DNA of 48,548 nucleotides from CAKOSP01 sp964370755 (GCA_964370755.1 CAYJKL010000006.1:1-48548), one strand, 5' to 3'. Positions 7,313 through 15,857 are shown, counted from the first letter of the stretch. Notes: generated by a model from the sequence alone, not told the origin. Numbers and translations: made by a program.

Positions 7313-8627
7313 CATTTATTAAAGGTGAAACTGTTACTTCATCACTAAGTGAAGTCATTCTTTCTTTATGCGTTTCATAAAGAGATACATAATTATAATG
7401 ATAACTTTCATTCATTTGATCAAATGGAATGATTTTATATGTTCTTTGTGGACTTTTATAATTAAATAAAAGCTCAACATTTATATTATCTACATCAATT
7501 TCAGTTGTACCATCTTCATATACTGTTTTGTTTACATCCATTGTTACGAAGCATCCTGTTGCAACGCTCCATGTATAAGGACTTTGGTTTGCTATAATCA
7601 TTTGGTTTGATATAAAATTTCCCATTGAATATACTACAACTGTTTCATCAATTATATCTATAGGTTGCATCCAGTGTGGGTGATTTCCTAGTATTATATC
7701 AACGTCCATTTCTGCAAGTTCGTTTGCTACAGTAGTTTGGTATGTATTAGGGCTAGCATTATATTCATTTCCCCAGTGCATTGCTACTATTATTACATCT
7801 ACTTGATCTCTTACTGATTCAATATGACTCTCGGCAAGTTCTTTACTATAAAGGTTAACTAAATATTCTTCACCACTTGGAACAGGCATTCCGTTTGTTC
7901 CGTATGTATAAGATAAAAATGCATAACTAATTCCGTTTACTGTTTCAATTTTTATATTGTCTCTTTTTTCTAATGATGATGCCATACCACTTGCATAAAC
8001 ATCTTTACTTTCCCAGTAGGCAATACTTTCTTTGGCTCCAGTTCCTCCCATATCCATTGAGTGGTTATTAGCAAGACTTATTAAATCAAAACCATAATTT
8101 ATAAGTGCATCTCCCCAGTCTGATGGAGTGTTAAATAAAGGATAACTTGAATAGCGCATACTATCTGCGAACACTGTTTCTTGATTTATATAAGAAAGGT
8201 CAGCTTCTTTAATTGTATCTCCGATGAACTCAAATACATCATCAAATACGTACGATCCATCTGGCTGAAGTGCTATATCGTATACTGGATTATGTAATAG
8301 AGCATCTCCAGTACCAAGTAAATTAAATGAATATTCTTTTGGCCAAACTTCTTTAGGTGTTTCTTCTTCTTTGTTTTCAATTATTGGTACAGTAATCTCA
8401 TGAAAAAATTTTAAGTAAAGACCTAGTGATGAAAGTGATATAACTGCAAATGATAGAGTAGTTAAAACGATTTTTTTCGTTAAACTTACTGGATTTCTAA
8501 CTGGCTCTTTAATTTCTTCTGTTTTTTTGATTTCTGTTTTTTCTTTAGTTTTTTTAACTTCTTTAATTTTTGAATTGTTTCTAGGTTCTTTAACTGTTTT
8601 AGTCTTTTTAATTTCTTCTTTTTTCAC
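7296..8627 (-). CDS. CapA-family protein (poly-gamma-glutamate synthesis type, metallophosphatase fold)
   Basis: The 443-aa protein has a Lys/Glu-rich cytoplasmic tail (1-50), one membrane helix (~53-75) and an extracellular CapA domain. Landmarks: GTGDALLHN at ~105, YINQETVF, SLANNHSMDMGG, AMHWGNEY, ILGNHPHWMQP and YSMGNFISNQ, giving the Asp/Asn/His set of the calcineurin-like CapA family. In Bacillus, CapA/PgsA belongs to the poly-gamma-glutamate synthase complex; capB and capC homologues are absent nearby, so this may be one of the many stand-alone CapA proteins with a different cell-envelope role. The start is GTG at 8627 with SD AAAGGAG, 3 nt after the HIT gene stop, so the two are translationally coupled. 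Confidence 0.85.
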   Translation of the reverse strand: MKKEEIKKTKTVKEPRNNSKIKEVKKTKEKTEIKKTEEIKEPVRNPVSLTKKIVLTTLSFAVISLSSLGLYLKFFHEITVPIIENKEEETPKEVWPKEYSFNLLGTGDALLHNPVYDIALQPDGSYVFDDVFEFIGDTIKEADLSYINQETVFADSMRYSSYPLFNTPSDWGDALINYGFDLISLANNHSMDMGGTGAKESIAYWESKDVYASGMASSLEKRDNIKIETVNGISYAFLSYTYGTNGMPVPSGEEYLVNLYSKELAESHIESVRDQVDVIIVAMHWGNEYNASPNTYQTTVANELAEMDVDIILGNHPHWMQPIDIIDETVVVYSMGNFISNQMIIANQSPYTWSVATGCFVTMDVNKTVYEDGTTEIDVDNINVELLFNYKSPQRTYKIIPFDQMNESYHYNYVSLYETHKERMTSLSDEVTVSPLINEETTE

Positions 8628-8630
8628 TTT

Positions 8631-8996
8631 TTACTCCTTTATAAGTATGTTATATACTTCTTCTTTTGTTTTTGTTGGTTTTTCTTTGAAATTTGGTATT
8701 AAATGTAAATGGTAATGTTTTATTACTTGTGCTTTTCCATAGTTATTTAATATTGTTAATGATTCTTTGTTTAATTTTTTCATTAAAATGTCACCATATA
8801 TTTTTGCATAATTATGAATATGAACGAGTAAATCATCTGGTAGGTCATGAAAGTTATCATAATGTTTTTTTGGTATTATAAGTGTGTGACCATCTGCATC
8901 AGGAAATGCGTCTAGTAGTATTAATATTTTATCGTCTTCATATAATATGAGACTATCAAGTTCCTTTTTAATTATTTTACAAAATAAACATTCCAT
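8631..8996 (-). CDS. HIT-family nucleotide-binding hydrolase
   Basis: HIT proteins hydrolyse nucleoside phosphoramidates or dinucleotides in the cytoplasm. The 121-aa protein shows a zinc-type CxxC pair (C3, C6), DAFPDADGHTLIIPKKH, and the histidine triad HYHLHLIP at residues 94-98. It ends somewhat differently from Hint (KPTKTKEEVYNILIKE). SD AAGGTGATG precedes the ATG on the minus strand. It is upstream of and coupled to the CapA-family gene. Exact substrate cannot be assigned. Confidence 0.9.
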   Translation of the reverse strand: MECLFCKIIKKELDSLILYEDDKILILLDAFPDADGHTLIIPKKHYDNFHDLPDDLLVHIHNYAKIYGDILMKKLNKESLTILNNYGKAQVIKHYHLHLIPNFKEKPTKTKEEVYNILIKE

Positions 8997-9033
8997 ACTT
9001 CATCACCTTTAGGTAATTGTATCAAAATAGTGT

Positions 9034-9060
9034 ACTTTTGTCTATGTGTTGCATACATTA
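9034..9060 (+). promoter_or_regulatory. Sigma-K/sigma-E-like promoter for cotE
   Basis: AC (9034-9035), exactly 16 nt, then CATACATTA (9052-9060), matching sigma-K mACm-N16-CATAnnnTA. CATACATT also fits the sigma-E -10. SD AGGAAAGGTG follows at about 9066. Confidence 0.6.
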
Positions 9061-9082
9061 AATTAGGAAAGGTGATTAATAT

Positions 9083-9592
9083 ATGTCAAATTTTAGAGAA
9101 ATTGTTACTAAAGCTGTGATTGGTAAGGTAAAGAAAACAAGTAAAAGTGATTACCGAGTTGAAACTGAAACTAAGCCTAATACGGTACTTGGGTGCTGGG
9201 TTATAAATCATAAGTTCAATGGTAGTAAAAATAATAGTGAAGTTATGGTAAATGGTTCTTTTGATGTAAATGTGTGGTATGCTCATGATAATGATTCAAA
9301 GACAAGTGTTTCTAGTAAAACTTTTAATTATAATGATGTTATGAAAATGGAAATTGCTTCTAAAGGTAGTGATGTTGTAGTTAGATGTTTAAAACAACCT
9401 ACTGTATCTAATGTAGATATTAAAGATGGTATTGTTCATATAAGTGTGGAGAAGGAAATGGGAGTAGAACTTGTTGGTGATACTAAGGTTAAAATTGTCG
9501 TTGAAGAAGATGAAGATGATTATGTAGATTTAACTGTAAATGATGAAATAGATGAAGTTTTAGATGAACTTACCGATGATTATTTAAATTAA
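9083..9592 (+). CDS. cotE: Outer spore coat morphogenetic protein CotE
   Basis: CotE directs assembly of the outer spore coat in Bacillus. The 169-aa protein begins MSNFREIVTKAVIGKVKK and contains LGCWVINHKFNG, then FDVNVWYAHDNDSKT and VRCLKQPTV, then VEKEMGVELVGDTKVKIVV. These follow the B. subtilis CotE order (REIITKAVVGK, LGCWIINHK, YDINVWYSHSDNTKT, LQQP, VEVVGETK). The tail is strongly acidic, as in other CotE proteins. Its promoter carries a sigma-K-like signature, agreeing with mother-cell expression. It ends at a terminator and appears monocistronic. This is the clearest sporulation gene in the window. Confidence 0.9.
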   Translation: MSNFREIVTKAVIGKVKKTSKSDYRVETETKPNTVLGCWVINHKFNGSKNNSEVMVNGSFDVNVWYAHDNDSKTSVSSKTFNYNDVMKMEIASKGSDVVVRCLKQPTVSNVDIKDGIVHISVEKEMGVELVGDTKVKIVVEEDEDDYVDLTVNDEIDEVLDELTDDYLN

Positions 9593-9616
9593 ACAGTCTT
9601 TTACGATTGTTTTTTT
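9593..9616 (+). terminator. cotE terminator
   Basis: ACAGTC (9593-9598) pairs with GATTGT (9605-9610) with one G-U, followed by T7. Confidence 0.65.
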
Positions 9617-9625
9617 CTGATTTTA

Positions 9626-9654
9626 TTGCAAAAAATAATAGTTTTGTGTATACT
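9626..9654 (+). promoter_or_regulatory. Vegetative promoter of glmM
   Basis: TTGCAA (9626-9631), 17 nt, TATACT (9649-9654). SD GTGAGGTAA follows before the ATG at 9679. Confidence 0.65.
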
Positions 9655-9678
9655 TATTTTAAGTGAGGTAATTAATTT

Positions 9679-11049
9679 ATGAAAAAATATTTTGGAACAG
9701 ATGGGATTAGAGATGTTGCTGGTAGTAATTTAACACCAGAACTTGCGTTTAAAGTTGCTAAAGCGGGAGCTAGTGTACTTGCTTCGGTTAGTGGAGAAAA
9801 ACCACTTATATTAATCGGAAGAGATACTAGAATTTCTGGTCAGCTAATTGAAAGCGCTATGGTAGCAGGATTTTTAAGTGTTGGTGCTAATGTTAAACTT
9901 TTAGGTGTTCTTCCAACTCCGGCAGTTGCTTATTTAACAACTAAACTTAGAGCGTCTGCAAGTGTTGTAATATCAGCATCACATAATAGTTTTGAGTTTA
10001 ATGGTATTAAGTTTTTTGGAAGTAATGGGATGAAAATTTCAGATGAGATTGAAGAGCAAATTGAAAGTCTTATGGATAGTGAAGATTTAAATTTAAAAAA
10101 TGCAGTTAATGAGAATGTTGGAAGACTTGAATATGCTTTTGATGATCATGAAATGTATGTTGATTATTTAGTTAGTATTTTTGAAGGTAAGTTTAACTTT
10201 GATAATGAATTTAAAGTAGTAATAGATGCGTCTAATGGAGCAGCTTATAGTATTGCAGAAAAAGTTTATGAAAAGTTAGGAATAAATTTTGATATTATTA
10301 GTAATAACCCAGATGGTATTAATATTAATGAAAACTGTGGGTCTACTCATATGGATGATTTAAAGAAATATGTTACTGATAAAAATTGTAATATTGGTAT
10401 TGCTTATGATGGTGATACTGATAGATGTTTAGCTGTTGATAATACTGGTGAAATAATTGATGGAGACAAACTTCTTGCGATTATTGGGTCTATGTTTAAA
10501 AAACAAGGTAAACTAAATAATGATACAATTGTTGCTACAGTAATGAGTAATATTGGTTTTAGTAAATATGCTAAAGAAAGTAATATTGATTTAAAACAAA
10601 CTAAAGTTGGCGATAGATATGTTTTAGAAGAAATGCTTAAAAATAATTTTAATTTAGGTGGAGAGCAGTCTGGTCATGTTATTATGCTTGATTATAATCC
10701 TACTGGAGATGGTATTTTAACTTCTTTAATGCTTCTGCTTGCGCTTAGTGAAAGTGGTAAAAGTTCTAAGGAACTAAATGATGTTTTTAAAGTTTATCCA
10801 CAAGTTTTAGTTAATGTGAGAATTAATAATGAATTTAAAAAAGTTTATGCTGATAACGAAGTTATTAAAAATAAACTTGTAGAACTTGATAATAAATATG
10901 ATGGAAGTGGAAGAGTACTTCTTAGAGCAAGTGGAACAGAACCTTTAATAAGAGTTATGATTGAAGGGGAAGATTTAAATGTTATTACAGAAGATGCAAA
11001 TCTTTTTGCGGAAGTAATTGATGTTGAAGCAAAAAAATATGTAGCATAA
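9679..11049 (+). CDS. glmM: Phosphoglucosamine mutase GlmM
   Basis: Converts glucosamine-6-phosphate to glucosamine-1-phosphate on the way to UDP-GlcNAc for peptidoglycan. The 456-aa protein starts MKKYFGTDGIRDVAG; the phosphoserine loop is VISASHNSFEFNG with the catalytic Ser at about 101; the metal loop is DGDTDR near 244; the sugar loop GGEQSGHVI and the phosphate loop RASGTEPLIRVM follow. The loop reads ASHNS where most GlmM have ASHNP, a mild oddity that need not affect catalysis. FGTDGIR and GEQSGH favour GlmM over phosphomannomutase. Monocistronic, with its own promoter and terminator. Confidence 0.95.
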   Translation: MKKYFGTDGIRDVAGSNLTPELAFKVAKAGASVLASVSGEKPLILIGRDTRISGQLIESAMVAGFLSVGANVKLLGVLPTPAVAYLTTKLRASASVVISASHNSFEFNGIKFFGSNGMKISDEIEEQIESLMDSEDLNLKNAVNENVGRLEYAFDDHEMYVDYLVSIFEGKFNFDNEFKVVIDASNGAAYSIAEKVYEKLGINFDIISNNPDGININENCGSTHMDDLKKYVTDKNCNIGIAYDGDTDRCLAVDNTGEIIDGDKLLAIIGSMFKKQGKLNNDTIVATVMSNIGFSKYAKESNIDLKQTKVGDRYVLEEMLKNNFNLGGEQSGHVIMLDYNPTGDGILTSLMLLLALSESGKSSKELNDVFKVYPQVLVNVRINNEFKKVYADNEVIKNKLVELDNKYDGSGRVLLRASGTEPLIRVMIEGEDLNVITEDANLFAEVIDVEAKKYVA

Positions 11050-11062
11050 GCTGCATTTTTTT
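11039..11062 (+). terminator. glmM terminator
   Basis: ATGTAGC (11039-11045) pairs with GCTGCAT (11050-11056) with one G-U, loop ATAA, then T7. The stem includes the end of the coding region. Confidence 0.75.
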
Positions 11063-11063
11063 A

Positions 11064-11092
11064 TGGACTTTAATTGTATAGTTTGATAAAAT
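11064..11092 (+). promoter_or_regulatory. Promoter of the unknown-superoxide reductase pair
   Basis: TGGACT (11064-11069), 17 nt, TAAAAT (11087-11092) with an extended TG (11084-11085). Predicted start near 11099, downstream of the in-frame ATG at 11091, which excludes that codon as the start. Confidence 0.55.
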
Positions 11093-11114
11093 GAATATGA
11101 GAGTGGTGATAATA

Positions 11115-11696
11115 ATGGACTGGTTAGTATTTTTTATAGTGGTTATAGCTGTAGTTATTTTATTTGTATTAATTAGACTAAAAAAAATGATAGGTTTAGT
11201 TAAGGAAAATAGTGTAAGGTATAAAAAATTAGTTAAATTAAATAATACATATAAATTTCATACGAATGTTAAGAAAAGTATTGATGTAGTTCATTTTGTT
11301 AAATCTAAAACTGAGTTATCTAAGTTATCTTTAAATGAGTTAATTGTAGATTTATTTAGTGATAATGTTAATAATACATTTCTTAATACAAAATATGTTA
11401 TGGATAATGAAAATAAATACGAACTTTATTTAAAGAAGTATAACGCTATTGATGATGTGACTGGATCTGAGATTATTGCTGTTACTAATATAAAACTTAA
11501 GACATTTAATTATTTAGAAAAAGAATTATTTAAGAAAGGCAAACTTAAACCACTTACTAAAACTAAGGTTAGTTTAACTGCTAAATTCGATACTCCTAAA
11601 GGAGAAAATAAATATCAAAAAAGTGAAAATTTTAAATATGATGAAGTTAAAAATATTTTTAATAAAGTAAGAGAAGCTGATGAAGGAGAAGAATAA
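11115..11696 (+). CDS. Unknown membrane-anchored protein, 193 aa
   Basis: I do not recognise this protein. With the ATG at 11115 (SD GAGTGGTGAT) it begins MDWLVFFIVVIAVVILFVLI, one N-terminal membrane helix, then a basic Lys/Asn/Leu-rich soluble part, probably cytoplasmic by the positive-inside rule. There is a central segment SLNELIVDLFSDNVNN and a Lys-rich C-terminal half ending READEGEE. The earlier ATG at 11091 overlaps the -10 box and is unlikely. Its stop overlaps the start of the superoxide reductase gene by one base, so the two are coupled. Any functional link to oxidative stress is only positional. Confidence 0.75.
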   Translation: MDWLVFFIVVIAVVILFVLIRLKKMIGLVKENSVRYKKLVKLNNTYKFHTNVKKSIDVVHFVKSKTELSKLSLNELIVDLFSDNVNNTFLNTKYVMDNENKYELYLKKYNAIDDVTGSEIIAVTNIKLKTFNYLEKELFKKGKLKPLTKTKVSLTAKFDTPKGENKYQKSENFKYDEVKNIFNKVREADEGEE

Positions 11697-12058
11697 TGAT
11701 AATATATGTTTGTAAAATATGTGGTAATATTGCTACTATACTAGAAGACAGTGGAATAAATTTAAGTTGTTGTGGTGAAGAAATGAGCGTTTTAGAAGCT
11801 AATACTGTAGATGCTGCTGTTGAGAAGCATGTTCCTGTGGTTACTGTAAACGAAAATGAAACTATAATAAGTGTTGGAGAAGTTAATCATCCGATGGAAG
11901 AAGCCCACTATATAGAGTGGATAGTAGTGGAAACAGATTTATCTAGTACGATATATAAATTATCACCAGGTGATGAACCAATTATAAGACTTAATACAAA
12001 AAATGATATAAAAACTGTGTACGCATATTGTAATTTACATGGTTTATGGAAAAATTAG
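11696..12058 (+). CDS. Superoxide reductase (desulfoferrodoxin type)
   Basis: Reduces superoxide to hydrogen peroxide without making oxygen, an anaerobe's defence. The 120-aa protein keeps both iron centres of desulfoferrodoxin: an N-terminal desulforedoxin domain with C6, C9, C25 and C26, and the catalytic centre with H45 (VEKHVPVV), H65 (NHPM), H71 (HYIEW), C112 and H115 (YCNLHGLWK). E43 and K44 beside H45 match the usual catalytic EK pair. It overlaps the preceding unknown gene by one base (TAATG). Electron donor is probably a rubredoxin or NADH-linked protein elsewhere. Confidence 0.95.
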   Translation: MIIYVCKICGNIATILEDSGINLSCCGEEMSVLEANTVDAAVEKHVPVVTVNENETIISVGEVNHPMEEAHYIEWIVVETDLSSTIYKLSPGDEPIIRLNTKNDIKTVYAYCNLHGLWKN

Positions 12059-12090
12059 AAGAAATTCTTTTTTTTTTCTTTATTTTTTGT

Positions 12091-12096
12091 TATAAT
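12091..12096 (+). promoter_or_regulatory. Extended -10 promoter of the large surface protein
   Basis: TGtTATAAT (12088-12096) is a perfect extended -10; predicted start near 12103 with SD AAGGAG at 12116-12121. No clear -35. Confidence 0.55.
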
Positions 12097-12132
12097 TATT
12101 TTGAATATATATAGTAAGGAGTAAGAGTTATA

Positions 12133-14982
12133 GTGGAAAATAAAAATAAAAGACGTATGTTTATGCTCGTTTTAATAGTTATACTTATTATAATTCTTTT
12201 TCTTATAAAATCTTGTACTTCAGATGCAAATAGTGTTTTTTATGAAAATTTATATGAATTTTTAGGTAATAATAATTACGATGATAAAGAAATTAATGAT
12301 GTATTTTTAAAAAATAATGAGTTATATGATAATGATTTTGTATGCGAAACTATATCGTATAAAGATAGTGTATTAGAGTTTTTTGATTGTTCTATAGACG
12401 ATACTTATGAAGATTATTGTTCATATGATGGATCTGATTTTAAATGTTTAGATGTAAACGGAGAAAGTGATATTGATGCTGTATTTGACGATGGTAATAT
12501 TGATAAAAGCAAATATTATAATGAAAATATAAATATTGGAATTGATGTAACTAATAGTGATGAAACTGAGAGTTTTGAAACTTTTTACTGCATTACTTCT
12601 CTTACTAAGTGCGCTCCTAGTGAAAAACTTACTGGTGATGTAGTACTTGATTTAGAGAGTGAAAGTTCTAAAGTATGTGTTTATAATAAATATGAAAACG
12701 GTGCTACTAGTGAAATAGTTTGTAGTGAAAATTATAAAATTGATAAAACTGCTCCAACTATTACTTATAATTTAAATGGTAAACTTGGTAATAATGATTG
12801 GTATGTGTCAGATGTTAGTTTAGAATATAGTGCTACTGATGAAGTATCTGGAGTTACCGCAGTAGATGCTTCTAAAACAATAGTTGATTATGATACTGCT
12901 AAAGATTCGTTTATTATAACTGCAACTGATAATGCTGGTAATAAAATTGAAGAAGAAGTATTTGTAAAAGTAGATAAAACTGCGCCTTTATTAAGTGATT
13001 TAAATATTTCAGGTATTAAAGGGCTAAATGACTGGTATGTTTCTGATGTAAATATTAGTCATAATGGTGCAACAGATAATTTGTCGGGTATTTCTTCTGT
13101 AAATTTAAATAAAAATATAATAGATTATGATACTAATGGCTCAGTAGTTACTCTTTTAGCAACTGATAATGCTGGTAATGTTTCTAAGAAAGAAGTTAAT
13201 GTAAAAGTTGATACTGTGGCTCCTGTTATTTTAGATGTTCCGCTAACTGGAACTATGGGGTCTAATAATTGGTATGTTAGTAACGTTACTGTAGGGGATG
13301 CAAATACTACTGATAGTACTTCTGGTGTTAAAGAAGTAACTTATAGTAATAGAAATTTTACAACTGATAGTGGTTCTTCTAGTGTTACAACAACTGTAGT
13401 AGATAATGCAGGAAATAAAGCTAGCAAGACAATAAATTTTAAAATAGATAAGACTGCTCCTAGTATATTATCATATGATATAGATAGTATAGTAGGTAAT
13501 AATGACTGGTATAAAAGTGATGTTGAAATTAAAAATTTGAGTTTAATTGATAATCATTCAGGTATAGATAATGCGAAACTAAGCACTTTAAATTTAAAAT
13601 ATGATGTTGAAACTGCTAAAGATTATATTGATATTATTGTTTATGATTTAGCTGGTAATATAACTAGTGAAAGAGTACCAGTAATGATTGATAAAACTAA
13701 TCCAGTGCCAGGAACTGTTTATGTAAATGGTAATCCTATTGAAGATAAATGGTATGATGATACTGTTAACTTAGAAGTAACTGATGGTAGTGATGCTTTA
13801 TCTGGGGTGTTTGAATCTGAACTTGATATTGATATTTTAACTGGAGATCAACCGATTACTACAGTTACCCATACTACTAAAGATTATGCAGGTAATATAG
13901 TTGAGAGTCCTTATACAGTGAAAATTGATAAAGATTATCCTACTGTTGGGGATATAATTTTAAGTGGTACTCCAGGCGATAATGGTTGGTATATAACTGA
14001 TGTTAAAATTGATAAAACTAATGGAAGCGATCCTACATCACCAAGTTTTACTCGAACAAGTGTGCTTGAAATATTAGATAATACTCCCGGAACTAAGGTA
14101 ACTATTACTACTACGGATAGTGTTGGAAGAACTGATAGTGACTTTGTAATTGTGAAAATAGATAAAATGGTTCCAACAATTAGAGAAAAAGAGAAACTTG
14201 AGTTTGAAGTTGGTACTGATATTGATGTAGAAGATAATTTTATTGTAGAGTTTGGTATTTCCGATGGTACATTTAGTTGTAATATAAAAGATACTACTAC
14301 ACTTGATATCGGAGTTTATCCTTTAATATGTACTGCAAAATCTAATGCTGGTCTTTCTTATACTTTGACTACTACGATTAATGTTAAAAATTTAGAATAT
14401 AGAGTGCTTGAATATATTGAAAGTGATGGTACTCAGTACGTTGATACTGGAGTATCTAATCTTGGTGATTATATTATTGAAGATCACTTTTTAGTAGTTG
14501 ATAGATATAAAAATGGTGGTTCTTGGTTATTTGGTGGAAGAATGGATTATAATTATTCACTTGGGGTTCATATTAGTAGTGCTGGTTTTTACACTGGATA
14601 TGGAAGTAAGACGCAGTCTTATAGAACATCAGCTAAAGATAATGTATGGTATGAATTATACTTTACTAGATTTGGCCTTAATATTTATAATGATACTGAA
14701 AATTATAATTACCCAGTTACTGGTGGACAACTAATACCTGCTGATAAAGAGACTACTATATTTTTAGGAGGTAATTTGGTACAATCTGGAGGAAGTCCTG
14801 ATATTCGTAACTTTGTTGGTAAAAGAAAATATTTTAAAGTTACTGATGCAACAACTGGTCTTTTAATTAGGCATTATATTCCAGCGCAGTTAATTGCTAC
14901 TGGAGAATATGGTTTTTGGGAACTTGTAGAAGGTAAATTTTATGATAATCAAGGAACTGGAGAATATATACCTCCTAGCTAA
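12133..14982 (+). CDS. Large secreted/anchored protein with seven Ig-like repeats and a LamG-like C-terminus
   Basis: A 949-aa protein, GTG start at 12133 (SD AAGGAG, slightly long spacing). A basic N-terminus and one hydrophobic helix (about 10-26, ending IKSC) anchor or export it; the Cys could be a lipidation site but the context is not a classical lipobox. Residues 27-200 are acidic and Cys-containing. From ~202 to ~750 come about seven repeats of ~78 residues with (K/M)(I/V)DKTAP at the start, NDWYVSDV in the middle and ATDNAGN near the end, an adhesin-type Ig-like fold; the last copies are degenerate. From ~757, LEYIESDGTQYVDTGV begins a concanavalin/LamG-like domain ending FWELVEGKFYDN. 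Likely an adhesin or glycan-binding surface protein; ligand unknown. No sortase motif. Confidence 0.8.
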   Translation: MENKNKRRMFMLVLIVILIIILFLIKSCTSDANSVFYENLYEFLGNNNYDDKEINDVFLKNNELYDNDFVCETISYKDSVLEFFDCSIDDTYEDYCSYDGSDFKCLDVNGESDIDAVFDDGNIDKSKYYNENINIGIDVTNSDETESFETFYCITSLTKCAPSEKLTGDVVLDLESESSKVCVYNKYENGATSEIVCSENYKIDKTAPTITYNLNGKLGNNDWYVSDVSLEYSATDEVSGVTAVDASKTIVDYDTAKDSFIITATDNAGNKIEEEVFVKVDKTAPLLSDLNISGIKGLNDWYVSDVNISHNGATDNLSGISSVNLNKNIIDYDTNGSVVTLLATDNAGNVSKKEVNVKVDTVAPVILDVPLTGTMGSNNWYVSNVTVGDANTTDSTSGVKEVTYSNRNFTTDSGSSSVTTTVVDNAGNKASKTINFKIDKTAPSILSYDIDSIVGNNDWYKSDVEIKNLSLIDNHSGIDNAKLSTLNLKYDVETAKDYIDIIVYDLAGNITSERVPVMIDKTNPVPGTVYVNGNPIEDKWYDDTVNLEVTDGSDALSGVFESELDIDILTGDQPITTVTHTTKDYAGNIVESPYTVKIDKDYPTVGDIILSGTPGDNGWYITDVKIDKTNGSDPTSPSFTRTSVLEILDNTPGTKVTITTTDSVGRTDSDFVIVKIDKMVPTIREKEKLEFEVGTDIDVEDNFIVEFGISDGTFSCNIKDTTTLDIGVYPLICTAKSNAGLSYTLTTTINVKNLEYRVLEYIESDGTQYVDTGVSNLGDYIIEDHFLVVDRYKNGGSWLFGGRMDYNYSLGVHISSAGFYTGYGSKTQSYRTSAKDNVWYELYFTRFGLNIYNDTENYNYPVTGGQLIPADKETTIFLGGNLVQSGGSPDIRNFVGKRKYFKVTDATTGLLIRHYIPAQLIATGEYGFWELVEGKFYDNQGTGEYIPPS

Positions 14983-15007
14983 AAGTAGTTTTAATACTAC
15001 TTTTTTT
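14982..15007 (+). terminator. Terminator after the large surface protein
   Basis: AAAGTAGT (14982-14989) pairs with ACTACTTT (14996-15003), loop TTTAAT, T7 to 15007. Confidence 0.8.
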
Positions 15008-15008
15008 G

Positions 15009-15017
15009 TGGTATTAT
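15009..15017 (+). promoter_or_regulatory. Extended -10 promoter predicting a leaderless mRNA
   Basis: TGgTATTAT (15009-15017), immediately after the upstream T-tract. Seven bases beyond the hexamer is the A of the ATG at 15024, so transcription and translation would start together. Confidence 0.45.
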
Positions 15018-15023
15018 ATGTGT

Positions 15024-15794
15024 ATGAAGAGATTTAAAAAAATATATATTGAAATAACTAATGTTTGTAATTTAAACTGTGCTTTTTGTCAAAAGGATTT
15101 ACTTCCTAAAAAAGAAATGAGTTTAGAAGAGTTTGAAACTGTACTTAAGAAAATAGGTGATTATACTAATTATGTTTATTTGCATGTAAAAGGGGAACCT
15201 TTAATGCATAGTAATATAAAAGGAATACTTGATTTATGTAATAAATATGATAAGTTTGTTAATATTACTACAAATGGTAGTTTACTTAGTAAAAAGTATG
15301 AAAGCATTAAAGGTATCAGGGAACTTAATATTTCACTTCAAAGTGTTACTGATATTAATAAACTAGATGATATATTTGAAGTTTGTGAAATATTAAGTCG
15401 AGGTACTTTTATTGAATATAGATTATGGGTTAAAAGTGATTTTGAAAGTGAAATACTTAAAGCTATTAAAGGTAGATATGGTAGTCTTGATAATAAGCTT
15501 GCTAAAAATATTTATTTAAGTTTTGGAAAAGAGTTTATTTGGCCTGATCTTAAAAATGAAGTTTTAAGAGAAAGTGGAACATGTTATGGTACTCGTGATC
15601 ATATTGGAATACTTGCTGATGGAAGTGTAGTGCCTTGTTGTTTAGATGGAAATAATGTACTAAATTTAGGAAATATATTTGACAGTAATTTAGATGATAT
15701 AATTAATAGTGAAAAATTTATTAGAATGAATGAAGGTTTTAAAAATAATAAACTTGTAGAAGAATTATGTACTAAGTGTGGTTTTAGTGAATAA
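15024..15794 (+). CDS. Radical SAM/SPASM-domain protein
   Basis: With the ATG at 15024 the 256-aa protein starts MKRFKKIYIEITNVCNLNCAF. The cluster motif C15-x3-C19-x2-C22 binds the S-adenosylmethionine-cleaving [4Fe-4S] centre. Downstream are KGEPLMH and ITTNGSLLS, usual strand motifs of the barrel. The C-terminus has SPASM-like cysteines: GTCYGTRDHIGILADGS, VPCCLDG and LCTKCGF, so at least one auxiliary cluster is likely. Members mature peptides or modify RNA or proteins; none of the short neighbours is an obvious peptide substrate. No SD is present before either ATG (15018 or 15024), and the promoter position suggests a leaderless transcript. Substrate unknown. Confidence 0.88.
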   Translation: MKRFKKIYIEITNVCNLNCAFCQKDLLPKKEMSLEEFETVLKKIGDYTNYVYLHVKGEPLMHSNIKGILDLCNKYDKFVNITTNGSLLSKKYESIKGIRELNISLQSVTDINKLDDIFEVCEILSRGTFIEYRLWVKSDFESEILKAIKGRYGSLDNKLAKNIYLSFGKEFIWPDLKNEVLRESGTCYGTRDHIGILADGSVVPCCLDGNNVLNLGNIFDSNLDDIINSEKFIRMNEGFKNNKLVEELCTKCGFSE

Positions 15795-15828
15795 TAGTAA
15801 ATCAAATGTAAATAATAATAGTAAAGTT

Positions 15829-15857
15829 TTGACATGGATGTAATATCTGTGTTATTT
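15829..15857 (+). promoter_or_regulatory. Promoter of the Ord-like gene
   Basis: Perfect TTGACA (15829-15834), 17 nt, TTATTT (15852-15857). SD TAGGAGATGAT lies before the ATG at 15878. Confidence 0.5.

Noticed and set aside
11091..11114. Earlier ATG for the unknown gene before superoxide reductase
   Set aside because: It overlaps the -10 box TAAAAT (11087-11092) and lies before the predicted transcription start.
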